NCBI RefSeq assembly: GCF_002262935.1
Contig: NZ_NPIA01000009.1
Coordinates: 1-64,000 of the forward strand
Source: Lottiidibacillus patelloidae
GTDB lineage: Bacteria > Bacillota > Bacilli > Bacillales > SA5d-4
Reading direction: 5' to 3'
DNA: 64,000 bases
Part shown: in pieces, positions 28,020 through 35,893 of the stretch
How the letters are laid out: each line of letters begins with the position of its first letter
Numbering within the stretch: the first letter of the stretch is position 1
Translations under genes and position numbers: made by a program
Notes under the pieces: generated by a model
Seen by the model: only the letters and a program-made list of their open reading frames with translations
Database searches by the model: none
Told to the model about the DNA's origin: nothing

Positions 28020-28736
28020 GCATATACTTGCGGGACATCCTTCGCAATGGCAAATTTCTTTTAAATATTCTAAGTTTAATATTGTTAAGTAACCATTTTT
28101 ATAGTCAATCGCTTTATCCTTTTTTAATTGGCTTAGCATTCTGTTAACTGTTTCTCTCGTAGAACCAATTAAGCTTGCTATTTCAATATTGGTAAAGCGT
28201 TTATTAATTACAATTTTACTACCTGTTTGTTCTCCAAACGTATTTGTCATCCGAATTAACGTAGATGCTAACGCTCCATTTTTCCCAAAAAACATTAAAT
28301 CTCTTAGTTTTAACTGTGTAAATTTTTGCATATGGCCCATCCAACTAATAAACTCAATGGCCACATCACCGTTCTGCCAGAGGAGGGATTCTAAATCTTC
28401 TCTTTGAATAACACCTACTTCACACTCAGTCAAAGCTTCAGCACTAAAGGTACATACTTGATCTTTGGAGCGGTCCATTTCTCCAAACAAATCACCAGGT
28501 TGAAAATAATATAAACTTAAATCTTTTCCATCATCTGTCATTTTCGTTAATCTCACAGTTCCGCTTACTAAATAGTATAATTTCTCTGCCTTATCGCCTT
28601 CCCAGTATAAATATGAATCTTTCTCAACCTTTTGCTTATACATGATTAACTCTAACTTTTGAAATGAATCGTTGGAAAATGATAATGTATTATGTTTAAA
28701 GTTCTCTGCCTGATTTAATGGACATGGTGTACTCAT
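28011..28736 (-). CDS. fnr: Fnr, oxygen-responsive transcription activator (C-terminal Fe-S type)
   Basis: A 241-residue Crp/Fnr protein. An N-terminal cyclic-nucleotide-fold domain (GDLFGEMDRS...) is followed by a winged helix with TNIEIASLIGSTRETVNRMLSQL. The C-terminus reads CHCEGCPASIC; the C-x2-C-x4-C within it matches the [4Fe-4S] site of B. subtilis Fnr, unlike the N-terminal site of E. coli FNR. I chose ATG 28736 behind GGAGGGG; the longer frame to 28808 runs through its own promoter. A perfect Fnr box lies 58 bp upstream, so autoactivation is likely. Confidence 0.9.
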   Translation of the reverse strand: MSTPCPLNQAENFKHNTLSFSNDSFQKLELIMYKQKVEKDSYLYWEGDKAEKLYYLVSGTVRLTKMTDDGKDLSLYYFQPGDLFGEMDRSKDQVCTFSAEALTECEVGVIQREDLESLLWQNGDVAIEFISWMGHMQKFTQLKLRDLMFFGKNGALASTLIRMTNTFGEQTGSKIVINKRFTNIEIASLIGSTRETVNRMLSQLKKDKAIDYKNGYLTILNLEYLKEICHCEGCPASICRL

Positions 28737-28767
28737 ATAAAACCCCTCCTCCGTATGCTTAAGTACA

Positions 28768-28809
28768 ATTATACAGAAGTTCAGCATTATATATGTGACA
28801 TAAATCACA
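28768..28809 (-). promoter_or_regulatory. Fnr box and promoter of fnr
   Basis: TGTGACATAAATCACA (28794-28809) is a perfect TGTGA-N6-TCACA palindrome. On the minus strand TATAAT (28773-28768) follows after 20 nt, so the box centre lies near -40.5 to -41.5, fitting class II activation of fnr by its own product. In the other direction a TATAAA (28826-28831) is only 16 nt away, so control of the mobA-like gene is less certain. Confidence 0.8.
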
Positions 28810-28912
28810 CAAATTATTCAACTCATATAAAAAAGGTGTGAGAAATGTAACAGAAGCTTAAACATTTATCCTATATGATTACATTATAAATTCTTTGAGA
28901 GGGGGTACATAA

Positions 28913-29542
28913 ATGCTTACAGGTGTTATATTAGCTGGAGGGAAAAATGATAAGATAAAAGGTCGGTTAAAACCCTTGATACCAATGGGAAATACTATTT
29001 TATTATTCATTCAAATTAAAGAAATGCGCAAGATATGCAATGAAATTATTTTAGTAACGAATGAGCCGAGAAAGTATTTACCTTACTTGCCTAGTGATGT
29101 CAGGGTCATAACTGATTATTATAAAGACGTTGGTCCGATAGCAGGTATCCATGCAGCATTGAGTTTGTCAAAAAATGAAAACATATGGGTTGTCGGAAAT
29201 GGAATGCCTTTTATCTCATTTAAAGTTGCTTTAATTATGATGAAACACAGTAATAACACCACAAACTTAGCTGTTATACCAACAAAGAATCTCCAACCGT
29301 ACTTGCTTCATAGTATATGGAATAAAAACGCTTTATCATTGATCGAATACACGATTGAAGAATATAAGGGTGACTACACAAAATTAGTTTGCCATCAACA
29401 TATTCACCCTATTTACGAAGCTACATTAATAAATGATTATAAATTGGATACTTCCTTTTTATATACGATTGATACTACAGGTGACTATAAGAAAGCGATG
29501 GATATCCTATTGCAAAGGAATTTAAATTTTATTAGTTCCTAA
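28913..29542 (+). CDS. MobA-like molybdenum-cofactor nucleotidyltransferase, degenerate
   Basis: A 209-residue NTP-transferase fold. It opens GVILAGGKNDKIKGRLKPLIPMG, where MobA proteins have LAGGxSxRMGxxK. The Arg and one Gly of that loop are missing. KDVGPIAGIHAALS is well kept. The metal-binding Asp of the usual CDMPF is absent (VVGNGMPF). Guanylyl transfer to molybdopterin is therefore doubtful; it may bind a nucleotide or have another role. It starts behind GAGAGGGGG. It is divergent from fnr, and molybdoenzymes such as nitrate reductase are typical Fnr targets, but none is in this window. Confidence 0.65.
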   Translation: MLTGVILAGGKNDKIKGRLKPLIPMGNTILLFIQIKEMRKICNEIILVTNEPRKYLPYLPSDVRVITDYYKDVGPIAGIHAALSLSKNENIWVVGNGMPFISFKVALIMMKHSNNTTNLAVIPTKNLQPYLLHSIWNKNALSLIEYTIEEYKGDYTKLVCHQHIHPIYEATLINDYKLDTSFLYTIDTTGDYKKAMDILLQRNLNFISS

Positions 29543-29575
29543 AAAAACAGCCACGACCGTCGTCGTGGCTTAATC
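29543..29575. terminator. Bidirectional terminator mobA-like/yusE
   Basis: AGCCACGAC pairs with GTCGTGGCT between convergent genes, with an A run on the left and TTAATCTTT on the right. Confidence 0.8.
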
Positions 29576-29576
29576 T

Positions 29577-29879
29577 TTACTCTGCTTTTAATAAGCTATA
29601 TAAATAATCGACAGATTGAAAGGCGTAAACTTTTTCTTTCACTGTACCTTCAGAAAAAACAATGAGACATGGAACACTTTCAATATTATATGCACTGGCA
29701 ATTTCTGAAGCTGTATTTATATTGCATGATGCGATTTTCATATTTGGGAGCGTCATTTCAACTATTTCTAACATTCGTCTTCCAACTTTGCACGTTCCGC
29801 ATAGTGGTGTATGAAAAAATATTGCACTTTTTTCTTTTTTCACATAGTCTAAAATTTCATTTGGTTCAATTTCATTCAC
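29577..29879 (-). CDS. yusE: YusE, thioredoxin-like protein
   Basis: A 100-residue thioredoxin fold with active-site CGTC in FFHTPLCGTCKVGRRML (about residues 27-30) and the cis-Pro loop as ESVPCLIVF. It lacks the classic WCGPC, so it is a thioredoxin-like oxidoreductase rather than the main thioredoxin. GTG start 10 nt after a GGAG located in the last codons of the upstream sugar-dehydrogenase gene, which indicates coupled translation. Position before yusF/yusG/gcvH matches B. subtilis yusE. Confidence 0.85.
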   Translation of the reverse strand: MNEIEPNEILDYVKKEKSAIFFHTPLCGTCKVGRRMLEIVEMTLPNMKIASCNINTASEIASAYNIESVPCLIVFSEGTVKEKVYAFQSVDYLYSLLKAE

Positions 29880-29886
29880 TTATATT

Positions 29887-30912
29887 CTACTCCTTAACTA
29901 ACCCTTCAATCATAATAAAGCGATCATCCTTTGGCGTTGGATTTCCTCGCCCGTCTTTATTACTCGTTATAATGTATGTTTTCTTATTTTCAATGTAAAT
30001 ATCTCGAATTCTTCCTACACCCGAGAAAAGTGATTCGACTGTTTTCTCCTCAACATTAAATGCAAGGATTTGCGATCCCCTTAACGTAGCGACATATAAT
30101 TCTCCATTTTTATAAAACATACCTGCTGGCGCCCATGTTTTACTCCCAGAATGAAATAAAGGAGTTATCATTTTAGGTCTCTTTTCATTGCCTTTAATAA
30201 TTGGCCAGCCATAGTTACCACCTGGAACTATTTCGTTTATTTCATCAAAACCAATTGGTCCATGCTCACTTGCATAAAGCTTCGTTCCCGTTTCATTCCA
30301 TGCAAGACCTTGGGGATTACGATGACCATACGAATATACATATGATCCTCGGTATGGATTATCGTTAGGAACTTGTCCATTTAAAGTCATTCGTAGAATT
30401 TTCCCTGCAAGACTATTTAGATTTTGCGCACTATTTTTTTGCGCAGCATCTCCTGTTGTAACATAAAGCATGCCATCTGGACCTATTTTTATTCTACCAC
30501 CATTATGAATAACCGCTCCAGGAATTCGGTCTAATAATGTAGCTGTTTCAATCCATTCATTTGCTCTTCTTTCTACTTTTGCTACAGAATTAAAGATACT
30601 ACTTCCATCTATGTAAGTATAATAAATAAAACCTTCATTTGTGGAAGATGGCGCGAGCTGAAAACCAAGCAAGCCACCTTCTCCTTGTTGTGATAATTGT
30701 TTTTTAAAGTTAACTTTCAGCCGGCTTACATTGTTCCCGGAATTTTCAACAATAAAACCTGCTCGTTCTGTTATATAAAATGTATTACCGACCTTGGCTA
30801 TTTCCCATGGTACTTGGAGGTTGGTTATTACATTTCTTTGTTGTTGTGGCAAAACATGATTTGGGAAGGTTGTTAGAAATAGTAGTGTAATCACTAGTAA
30901 TTTTAGCTTCAT
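29887..30912 (-). CDS. PQQ-dependent sugar (glucose/sorbosone) dehydrogenase-like protein
   Basis: A 341-residue secreted beta-propeller protein. A signal peptide (about 1-22, ending near VLPQQ) precedes the GSDH domain with AGFIVENSGNNVSRL, GGLLGFQLAPS, NGGRIKIGPDGMLYVTTGDAA, GHRNPQGLAWNETGTKLYASEHGP and GGNYGWPIIKG. These enzymes oxidise aldose sugars outside the membrane with PQQ. I saw no PQQ synthesis genes, so the cofactor may be acquired or the role different. It is an insertion between yusE and yusF compared with B. subtilis. ATG is behind AAGGGG. Confidence 0.85.
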   Translation of the reverse strand: MKLKLLVITLLFLTTFPNHVLPQQQRNVITNLQVPWEIAKVGNTFYITERAGFIVENSGNNVSRLKVNFKKQLSQQGEGGLLGFQLAPSSTNEGFIYYTYIDGSSIFNSVAKVERRANEWIETATLLDRIPGAVIHNGGRIKIGPDGMLYVTTGDAAQKNSAQNLNSLAGKILRMTLNGQVPNDNPYRGSYVYSYGHRNPQGLAWNETGTKLYASEHGPIGFDEINEIVPGGNYGWPIIKGNEKRPKMITPLFHSGSKTWAPAGMFYKNGELYVATLRGSQILAFNVEEKTVESLFSGVGRIRDIYIENKKTYIITSNKDGRGNPTPKDDRFIMIEGLVKE

Positions 30913-30923
30913 ATTATATCCCC

Positions 30924-31271
30924 TTACATGTAATAAGTTTTATTTACTAGAAAATTCGCAGATAAGAGCAAGCGTGCTAAATATTCAAATGGCGTTGTCG
31001 CTACCTCACGATACATTTTATCAATATATAAATGTTCCGCATTAGGAAACTCATGCAAAAGTTGTTTGCGGAGTTTTGCTCCCGCATCATCTGCATCTGT
31101 TAATATATAAACATCTTTACCTTCTAGTTCATCAAAAAGTTCCTCTAATTTATCTATGCTTAATGTACCGTTCGTACAGATAATTTTTACTGGTTCGTTG
31201 ATCAGTTTCTCTAGTCGTTTTTTATCCGACTTCCCCTCGACAACGATTACTTTTTCTTCATGAGAAATCAT
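30924..31271 (-). CDS. yusF: YusF, Toprim-domain protein (RNase M5-like)
   Basis: A 115-residue stand-alone Toprim domain. The conserved Glu is in VIVVEGKSDKKRL (about residues 9-13) and the DxD in YILTDADDAGAKLR. This is the arrangement found in RNase M5 (RnmV) and small primase-like proteins, but it is shorter than RNase M5. It probably cuts or binds structured RNA or DNA; the target is unknown. ATG is behind GGGGAGC, 11 bp ahead of the sugar-dehydrogenase gene. Confidence 0.85.
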   Translation of the reverse strand: MISHEEKVIVVEGKSDKKRLEKLINEPVKIICTNGTLSIDKLEELFDELEGKDVYILTDADDAGAKLRKQLLHEFPNAEHLYIDKMYREVATTPFEYLARLLLSANFLVNKTYYM

Positions 31272-31365
31272 AGAAAGCTCCCCTTAACGAGATAAAATTA
31301 TGTTTTATTATTAGCTAGTGTATGCAAATTTATTGATGATGACTTACCATTTGTCTACAAAACAA

Positions 31366-31394
31366 AAAAACAGTGAGGAAGTCCCCACTGTTAA
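31366..31394 (-). terminator. Terminator of yusG
   Basis: AACAGTG...CACTGTT with an inner GG/CC pair, and an A run on the left that gives a U-run on the minus strand. Confidence 0.8.
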
Positions 31395-31621
31395 CACCAG
31401 CCTTCATCACAGTTTTCAACATAGTGATCCACATTTTGCACTGGTTCTTCTTCTTTATAAAAACGATGGTTTTCATACATAAACCCTTTAGACATTTCAC
31501 AAGTTTGCATTTTTCCATCCATTTTCATGTGACCAATCGGCTGATCGTCACAAAATAAGTGAATACAGTCTTCATCAAACTTTCCGTAAACATCTGCAGT
31601 AATATCTAATTTCGCCATCAT
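31391..31621 (-). CDS. yusG: YusG (DUF2553) small protein
   Basis: A 76-residue protein beginning AKLDITADVYGKFDEDCIHL. It has the DUF2553 features FCDDQPIGHMKMDGKMQTCEMSKGF and ends with CDEGWC. Four cysteines and several His might bind a metal, but this is only a possibility. The family is restricted to Bacillaceae and has no known function. The start follows a GGAAGTG site. It sits 59 bp downstream of gcvH, as in B. subtilis. Confidence 0.84.
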   Translation of the reverse strand: MMAKLDITADVYGKFDEDCIHLFCDDQPIGHMKMDGKMQTCEMSKGFMYENHRFYKEEEPVQNVDHYVENCDEGWC

Positions 31622-31680
31622 TTCACTTCCTTTCGGTCAATTTTAATATAACCGAAAAAGAAATTTTCTATGATATGTGA

Positions 31681-32064
31681 TTAATCTTCGCTAATCATTG
31701 TTTCATAAGCTTCAGCAGTCATAAGCTTATCAATTTCAGAAGGATCTGAAAGTTCAACAACGATCATCCAAGCTTTTTCATATGGAGATTCATTAACGAA
31801 TTCTGGAGAATCTTCAAGGTTTTCGTTAATTTCCACTACTTTACCACTAACAGGTGCATAAAGCTCAGATACAGTTTTTACAGACTCAACACTTCCGAAA
31901 GGCTCATCTGCTTCAATATCGTCACCAATTTCAGGTAACTCTACGAATACAATGTCACCAAGCTCAGATTGTGCAAAATCAGTGATACCAATTGTTACTT
32001 TATTACCATCAACTTTTACCCACTCATGTTCTTCTGAATAACGTAAATCTTTAGGTGTGTTCAT
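31681..32064 (-). CDS. gcvH: Glycine cleavage system H protein
   Basis: A 127-residue lipoyl-domain protein that carries methylamine between the P and T proteins of glycine cleavage. In Firmicutes it is also the lipoate donor for other complexes. The lipoylated Lys is in [19 protein letters not shown] (about residue 64). The N-terminal [10 protein letters not shown] and the C-terminal [21 protein letters not shown] region are standard. I chose ATG 32064 behind GGAGGGA; the longer frame to 32106 lacks a site. Its lipoate comes from LipA (8956-9840). Confidence 0.95.
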   Translation of the reverse strand: MNTPKDLRYSEEHEWVKVDGNKVTIGITDFAQSELGDIVFVELPEIGDDIEADEPFGSVESVKTVSELYAPVSGKVVEINENLEDSPEFVNESPYEKAWMIVVELSDPSEIDKLMTAEAYETMISED

Positions 32065-32158
32065 CGTAATCCCTCCACGTATGTAGTCATTTTTAAGAAT
32101 ATTCAAATATGATTTTATTTCAATTTCTATAGTAGTATATCCTGCTTAAGATGGCAAA

Positions 32159-32518
32159 TTATGCTTTCCATTTTTCCGCAAAATTTTCTTCTTTAAATCC
32201 AACGGTTACATTTTTGTCATCTGTTACAATCGGTCGTTTCATTAACATCCCATCAGAAGCTAATATTTCAAGTAATTCTTCCTCGGAAGCTGTTCCTACT
32301 TTGTCCTTTAAGCCTAGTTCACGATATTTTTGACCACTTGTATTAAAAAACTTCTTCAACGGTAATCCACTTTTTTTATAAAGCTCCGTTAGTTGTGCTT
32401 TTGTTGGTGGATTTTCAACAATATGTATTTCATTATAATCTACATTATTATTTTCAAACCATTTTTTTGCGTTCCGACATGTACTACACTTCGGATAGCT
32501 ATAAAAAGTTACTGCCAT
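32159..32518 (-). CDS. yusI: YusI, ArsC/Spx family protein
   Basis: A 119-residue member of the arsenate reductase/Spx/MgsR family with a redox CxxC at the start of the fold (YPKCSTCRNAKKWF, residues about 9-22), then LPLKKFFNTSGQKYRELG and the C-terminal ILASDGMLMKRPIV. Spx proteins bind RNA polymerase; arsenate reductases use one Cys. The CSTC pair and synteny fit YusI, a family member of uncertain function. I chose ATG 32518 over 32542. It is transcribed ahead of gcvH. Confidence 0.87.
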   Translation of the reverse strand: MAVTFYSYPKCSTCRNAKKWFENNNVDYNEIHIVENPPTKAQLTELYKKSGLPLKKFFNTSGQKYRELGLKDKVGTASEEELLEILASDGMLMKRPIVTDDKNVTVGFKEENFAEKWKA

Positions 32519-32612
32519 GGATGTCACACCTTTCTTTATCAATAATGCATTTATTATATCATTTTTTCATTTTGTTATTCACTTAAAAGAGATTGGGAAT
32601 ACAAAAAGAAGA

Positions 32613-32878
32613 GGCTGGGACAAAAGCTTTCTACTCATTGAAAAAAAACGAACTATTCAGATGTATATTCTGAATGAGTTCGTTTTTTATGTTGCTAACG
32701 AATAATATGATGCTCCGTCAAAATACTTCGCTTTCCACGGGCACGGCCTCAGCCTCCGCGTTCGTACCTCACTATGGGTCTTCGGACTCGTGCTTTTCCC
32801 GTAGGAGTCTACGTATTTTGACTACGATTACTTTCAATGTTCGGCTTTTGAATAGCCACTTTTGGTTTTGTCCCAGCC
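32613..32878. repeat. MITE-like palindromic element with perfect 13-bp terminal repeats
   Basis: GGCTGGGACAAAA (32613-32625) is the exact reverse complement of TTTTGTCCCAGCC (32866-32878). Inside are two more hairpins. One is an AAAACGAACT...AGTTCGTTTT stem-loop at about 32641-32690. The other is a GC-rich element bounded by GTCAAAATAC (32717-32726) and GTATTTTGAC (32813-32822), with inner arms CACG/CGTG and ACGGG/CCCGT. No protein is encoded. It fills the 371-bp gap between yusI and fadE. Related shorter TGGGACA hairpins occur at 49372-49438 and 50723-50766. Confidence 0.75.
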
Positions 32879-32889
32879 ACTTTACTATT

Positions 32890-34668
32890 TCAAACTAAAT
32901 ATTTATTTGATTTTAAGAGTAATGAAGCAATTTCTCTTTTAGTGGATATGACATTCATCGGCTCATATCTTGTTAGTTTACGAAGTGCCGAAAGCATCAT
33001 TCGCTTCATATCGCCTTCTTCTGTTGCCAAAATGATTTGTTTTGCAAATCGTTCGATTCGGTCCATTGATTCTTGGCAAAAGACTTCAGTATACTTTATT
33101 TTCAAGTCCGCATTTTCACCTTTATTTAATTCCTTTTCAGCACGTAGAAGGCAGGACTCCATTGCATAAATTTCACTAACAATGTCAGCGATGTTCGCCA
33201 GTACTTCTTGTTCTCTTTCTAGCTTTTCCCCATACTTTTGTACTGCTAATCCTGCTGCCATTAGGAATACTTTCTTTGACATCGATACAATCGCTTTCTC
33301 CCGTTCTAAAGGAGAATCTCCAGGTTGCTCTGGCATCATCATTAATAGTTCTTCTTGTAAGGCAGTTGCCTTTTCCATTAATGGTAATTCGCCTTTCATC
33401 GCTTTACGCATTATTGTAGCTGGAACGAGCAAACGATTAATTTCATTCGTCCCTTCAAAGATTCGATTTATCCGTGAGTTACGGTATATCGTCTCTACTT
33501 CATACTCGGACATAAAGCCGTAGCCACCGTGGATTTGCACCGCTTCATCAGCAACAAAATCGAGGGCTTCAGATGCAAACACTTTATTTAAGGAACATTC
33601 TAGCGCATAATCAGCGATTGCTTTAGCAGTTTCCTGTCCATCTTCTAGTTGTTCTTCACTTAAACGACTTAAGCTATCTTCAAAAAGGCCAACTGTCCGA
33701 TAAACAGAACTTTCCGTTGCATACGTCTGAATCGCCATGTCTGCAAGCTTTTGTTGTATGATCGTAAACTTCGCAATCGGCAATTTAAATTGCTGTCTTT
33801 CATTTGCATATTGTGCGGATATTTCAATTGCTCGCTTGCAACCGCCGACACAGCCAACTGCTAGTTTATAACGACCAATATTTAAGATATTAAAGGCGAT
33901 AATATGTCCTTTCCCTATTTCCCCTAGGACATTTTCTTTCGGGACAACGACATCTTCAAGGATTAGCGTTCTTGTTGACGACCCTTTAATTCCCATCTTC
34001 TTTTCTTCAGGTCCTGTAGAAACTCCTTGCAAATCTCTCTCGACGATAAATGCAGTAAATTTATCGCCATCTATTTTTGCATAAACAATGAAAACGTCAG
34101 CAAAACCTGCATTCGTAATCCACTGTTTTTCACCATTTAAGATATAGTGCGTTCCTTCATCATTTAATTTGGCTACTGTTTTTGCACCTAGTGCATCTGA
34201 CCCTGACCCTGGCTCAGTTAGGGCATATGCAGCTATTTTTTCCCCACTCGCTAAATCTGGTAAATATTTTTTCTTTTGTGCTTCGTTACCGAAGAATACA
34301 ATTGGCAGTGAGCCAATCCCAACATGAGCACCATAGCTTAGTGAAAAAGATCCTGCCAGTGCGAACTTTTCGGTAATGATTGACGAACTAATTTTATCTA
34401 AGTCAATTCCGCCATACTTTTCTGGAACATCTGCTCCAAGTAACCCAAGTTCTCCAGCCTTCTTTAAAAGCTTTAAGGATAAATCAAATTGATGGTTTTC
34501 AATCTCCTCTATATGTGGAGCTACATCTTTTTGTATATAATCTTCGGTCGTTTTGCCTATCATTTTATGTTCTTCAGTAAACTCTTCCGGAGTATATATT
34601 CTATCACTAGAAATATCTTCAACTAAGAAACTTCCACCTTTAATGACATTACTTTTTGTTTCAGCCAT
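32890..34668 (-). CDS. fadE: Acyl-CoA dehydrogenase FadE
   Basis: A 592-residue FAD-dependent acyl-CoA dehydrogenase doing the first oxidation of beta-oxidation. Substrate and FAD loops are seen as AYALTEPGSGSDALGAKTVA, KQWITNAGFADVFIVYA and the C-terminal IHGGYGFMSEYEVETIYRNSRINRIFEGTNEINR. The last includes the catalytic Glu in the RIFEGT block region. An extra C-terminal 180-residue domain is typical of Bacillus FadE. I chose ATG 34668 (GGAGG 7 nt upstream) over ATG 34674. It is the third gene of fadN-fadA-fadE. Confidence 0.94.
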   Translation of the reverse strand: MAETKSNVIKGGSFLVEDISSDRIYTPEEFTEEHKMIGKTTEDYIQKDVAPHIEEIENHQFDLSLKLLKKAGELGLLGADVPEKYGGIDLDKISSSIITEKFALAGSFSLSYGAHVGIGSLPIVFFGNEAQKKKYLPDLASGEKIAAYALTEPGSGSDALGAKTVAKLNDEGTHYILNGEKQWITNAGFADVFIVYAKIDGDKFTAFIVERDLQGVSTGPEEKKMGIKGSSTRTLILEDVVVPKENVLGEIGKGHIIAFNILNIGRYKLAVGCVGGCKRAIEISAQYANERQQFKLPIAKFTIIQQKLADMAIQTYATESSVYRTVGLFEDSLSRLSEEQLEDGQETAKAIADYALECSLNKVFASEALDFVADEAVQIHGGYGFMSEYEVETIYRNSRINRIFEGTNEINRLLVPATIMRKAMKGELPLMEKATALQEELLMMMPEQPGDSPLEREKAIVSMSKKVFLMAAGLAVQKYGEKLEREQEVLANIADIVSEIYAMESCLLRAEKELNKGENADLKIKYTEVFCQESMDRIERFAKQIILATEEGDMKRMMLSALRKLTRYEPMNVISTKREIASLLLKSNKYLV

Positions 34669-34692
34669 TTCCATTCCTCCCTCTTTCTCAAA

Positions 34693-35874
34693 TTATGAAG
34701 GTAATAATTCAAACACTCCTGCTGCACCCATACCTCCACCAATACACATTGAAACTAAACCGAATTGAACATTTCTTCTTTTCATTTCATGAATAAGTGA
34801 TAATGAAAGCTTCGTGCCAGTACAGCCGAGTGGATGACCTAATGCAATTGCCCCACCATTTACATTCACAATATTTTCATCTAAATTTAGTTCGCGCATA
34901 ACTTGGATAGATTGAGATGCAAATGCTTCATTTAGTTCAATTAGCCCGATGTCCTCTAATTGCAAGCCAGCTAATTGCAAAGCTTTAGGGATTGCTTTCA
35001 CTGGTCCAACGCCCATTATTTCTGGTGGAACACCCGCAACGGCAAACGAACGGAACTTCGCGATTGGTTTTAAGCCGATACCTTCTGCAAACGTTTTTTC
35101 CATGATTAATGTTGCTGCTGCACCGTCACTTGTCTGAGATGAATTCCCAGCAGTAACCGTCCCTTTTACATGGAAAGCAGGTTTTAATTTTGCTAATGCA
35201 TGCATATTTGTATCTGGTCGAACCCCTTCATCAACAGAAACGACACGCTCTCTCTCAGTTAGTTTCCCGTCATTATTAAACGATCGTTCAATAACTGTTA
35301 CCGGCACTATTTCTTCATTAAAAAGATTAGCAGCTATCGCTTTTGCCGCTTTTTGATGACTTCCGATGGCAAAAGCATCTTGCTCTTTTCGGGATATTTG
35401 ATACCTTCTAGCAACCTCTTCTGCGGTATGCCCCATTCCCATATAGTACTCTGGCATTTCTTGTACAAGTGCTCTGTTTGGTTTAATGACATGGCCACCC
35501 ATAGGAATTAAGCTCATCGTTTCCGTTCCACCAGCAATAATGGCATTTGCTTGACCGAGCATAATTCTTTCTGCACCGTAAGCAATTGTTTGTAAACCTG
35601 ATGAACAATAACGATTGACAGTAACAGCTGGAACATCACTTTTTAGTCCGGCTCTCGCTCCAATCATTCTCGCAACATTTAACCCTTGTTCCGCTTCTGG
35701 AATTGCACAACCAATAATGAGATCATCAATCTTCCCATCATAGCCATCTGCTCTTTTTAAAGTTTCTCTGACGGCGATTGCTCCTAAATCATCCGGTCTC
35801 ATATTGCGAAACGAACCTTTATTCGCCTTACCAACTGGCGTTCTACTTCCTGCAACTATGACTGCTTCTTTCAT
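34693..35874 (-). CDS. fadA: Acetyl-CoA C-acyltransferase (thiolase) FadA
   Basis: A 393-residue degradative thiolase that cleaves 3-ketoacyl-CoA. The nucleophilic Cys is in VTVNRYCSSGLQTI (about residue 93), His in ALGHPLGCTGTKLS and the second Cys in MCIGGGMGAAGVFE. The N-terminus EAVIVAGSRTPVGKA is standard. It lies between fadN (19 bp) and fadE (18 bp), so all three are cotranscribed. The ATG is behind GGAGGGA. Confidence 0.96.
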   Translation of the reverse strand: MKEAVIVAGSRTPVGKANKGSFRNMRPDDLGAIAVRETLKRADGYDGKIDDLIIGCAIPEAEQGLNVARMIGARAGLKSDVPAVTVNRYCSSGLQTIAYGAERIMLGQANAIIAGGTETMSLIPMGGHVIKPNRALVQEMPEYYMGMGHTAEEVARRYQISRKEQDAFAIGSHQKAAKAIAANLFNEEIVPVTVIERSFNNDGKLTERERVVSVDEGVRPDTNMHALAKLKPAFHVKGTVTAGNSSQTSDGAAATLIMEKTFAEGIGLKPIAKFRSFAVAGVPPEIMGVGPVKAIPKALQLAGLQLEDIGLIELNEAFASQSIQVMRELNLDENIVNVNGGAIALGHPLGCTGTKLSLSLIHEMKRRNVQFGLVSMCIGGGMGAAGVFELLPS

Positions 35875-35893
35875 AGATTCTTCCCTCCTTACT

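Noticed and set aside
28826..28831. Fnr class II promoter toward the MobA-like gene using TATAAA.
   Set aside because: Spacing from the Fnr box is 16 nt, not about 21, so this geometry is not supported; the box fits the fnr side better.
31391..31621. Metal-chaperone function for YusG because of its cysteines and histidines.
   Set aside because: No recognised metal motif such as CxxC pairs in the right spacing; function left open.
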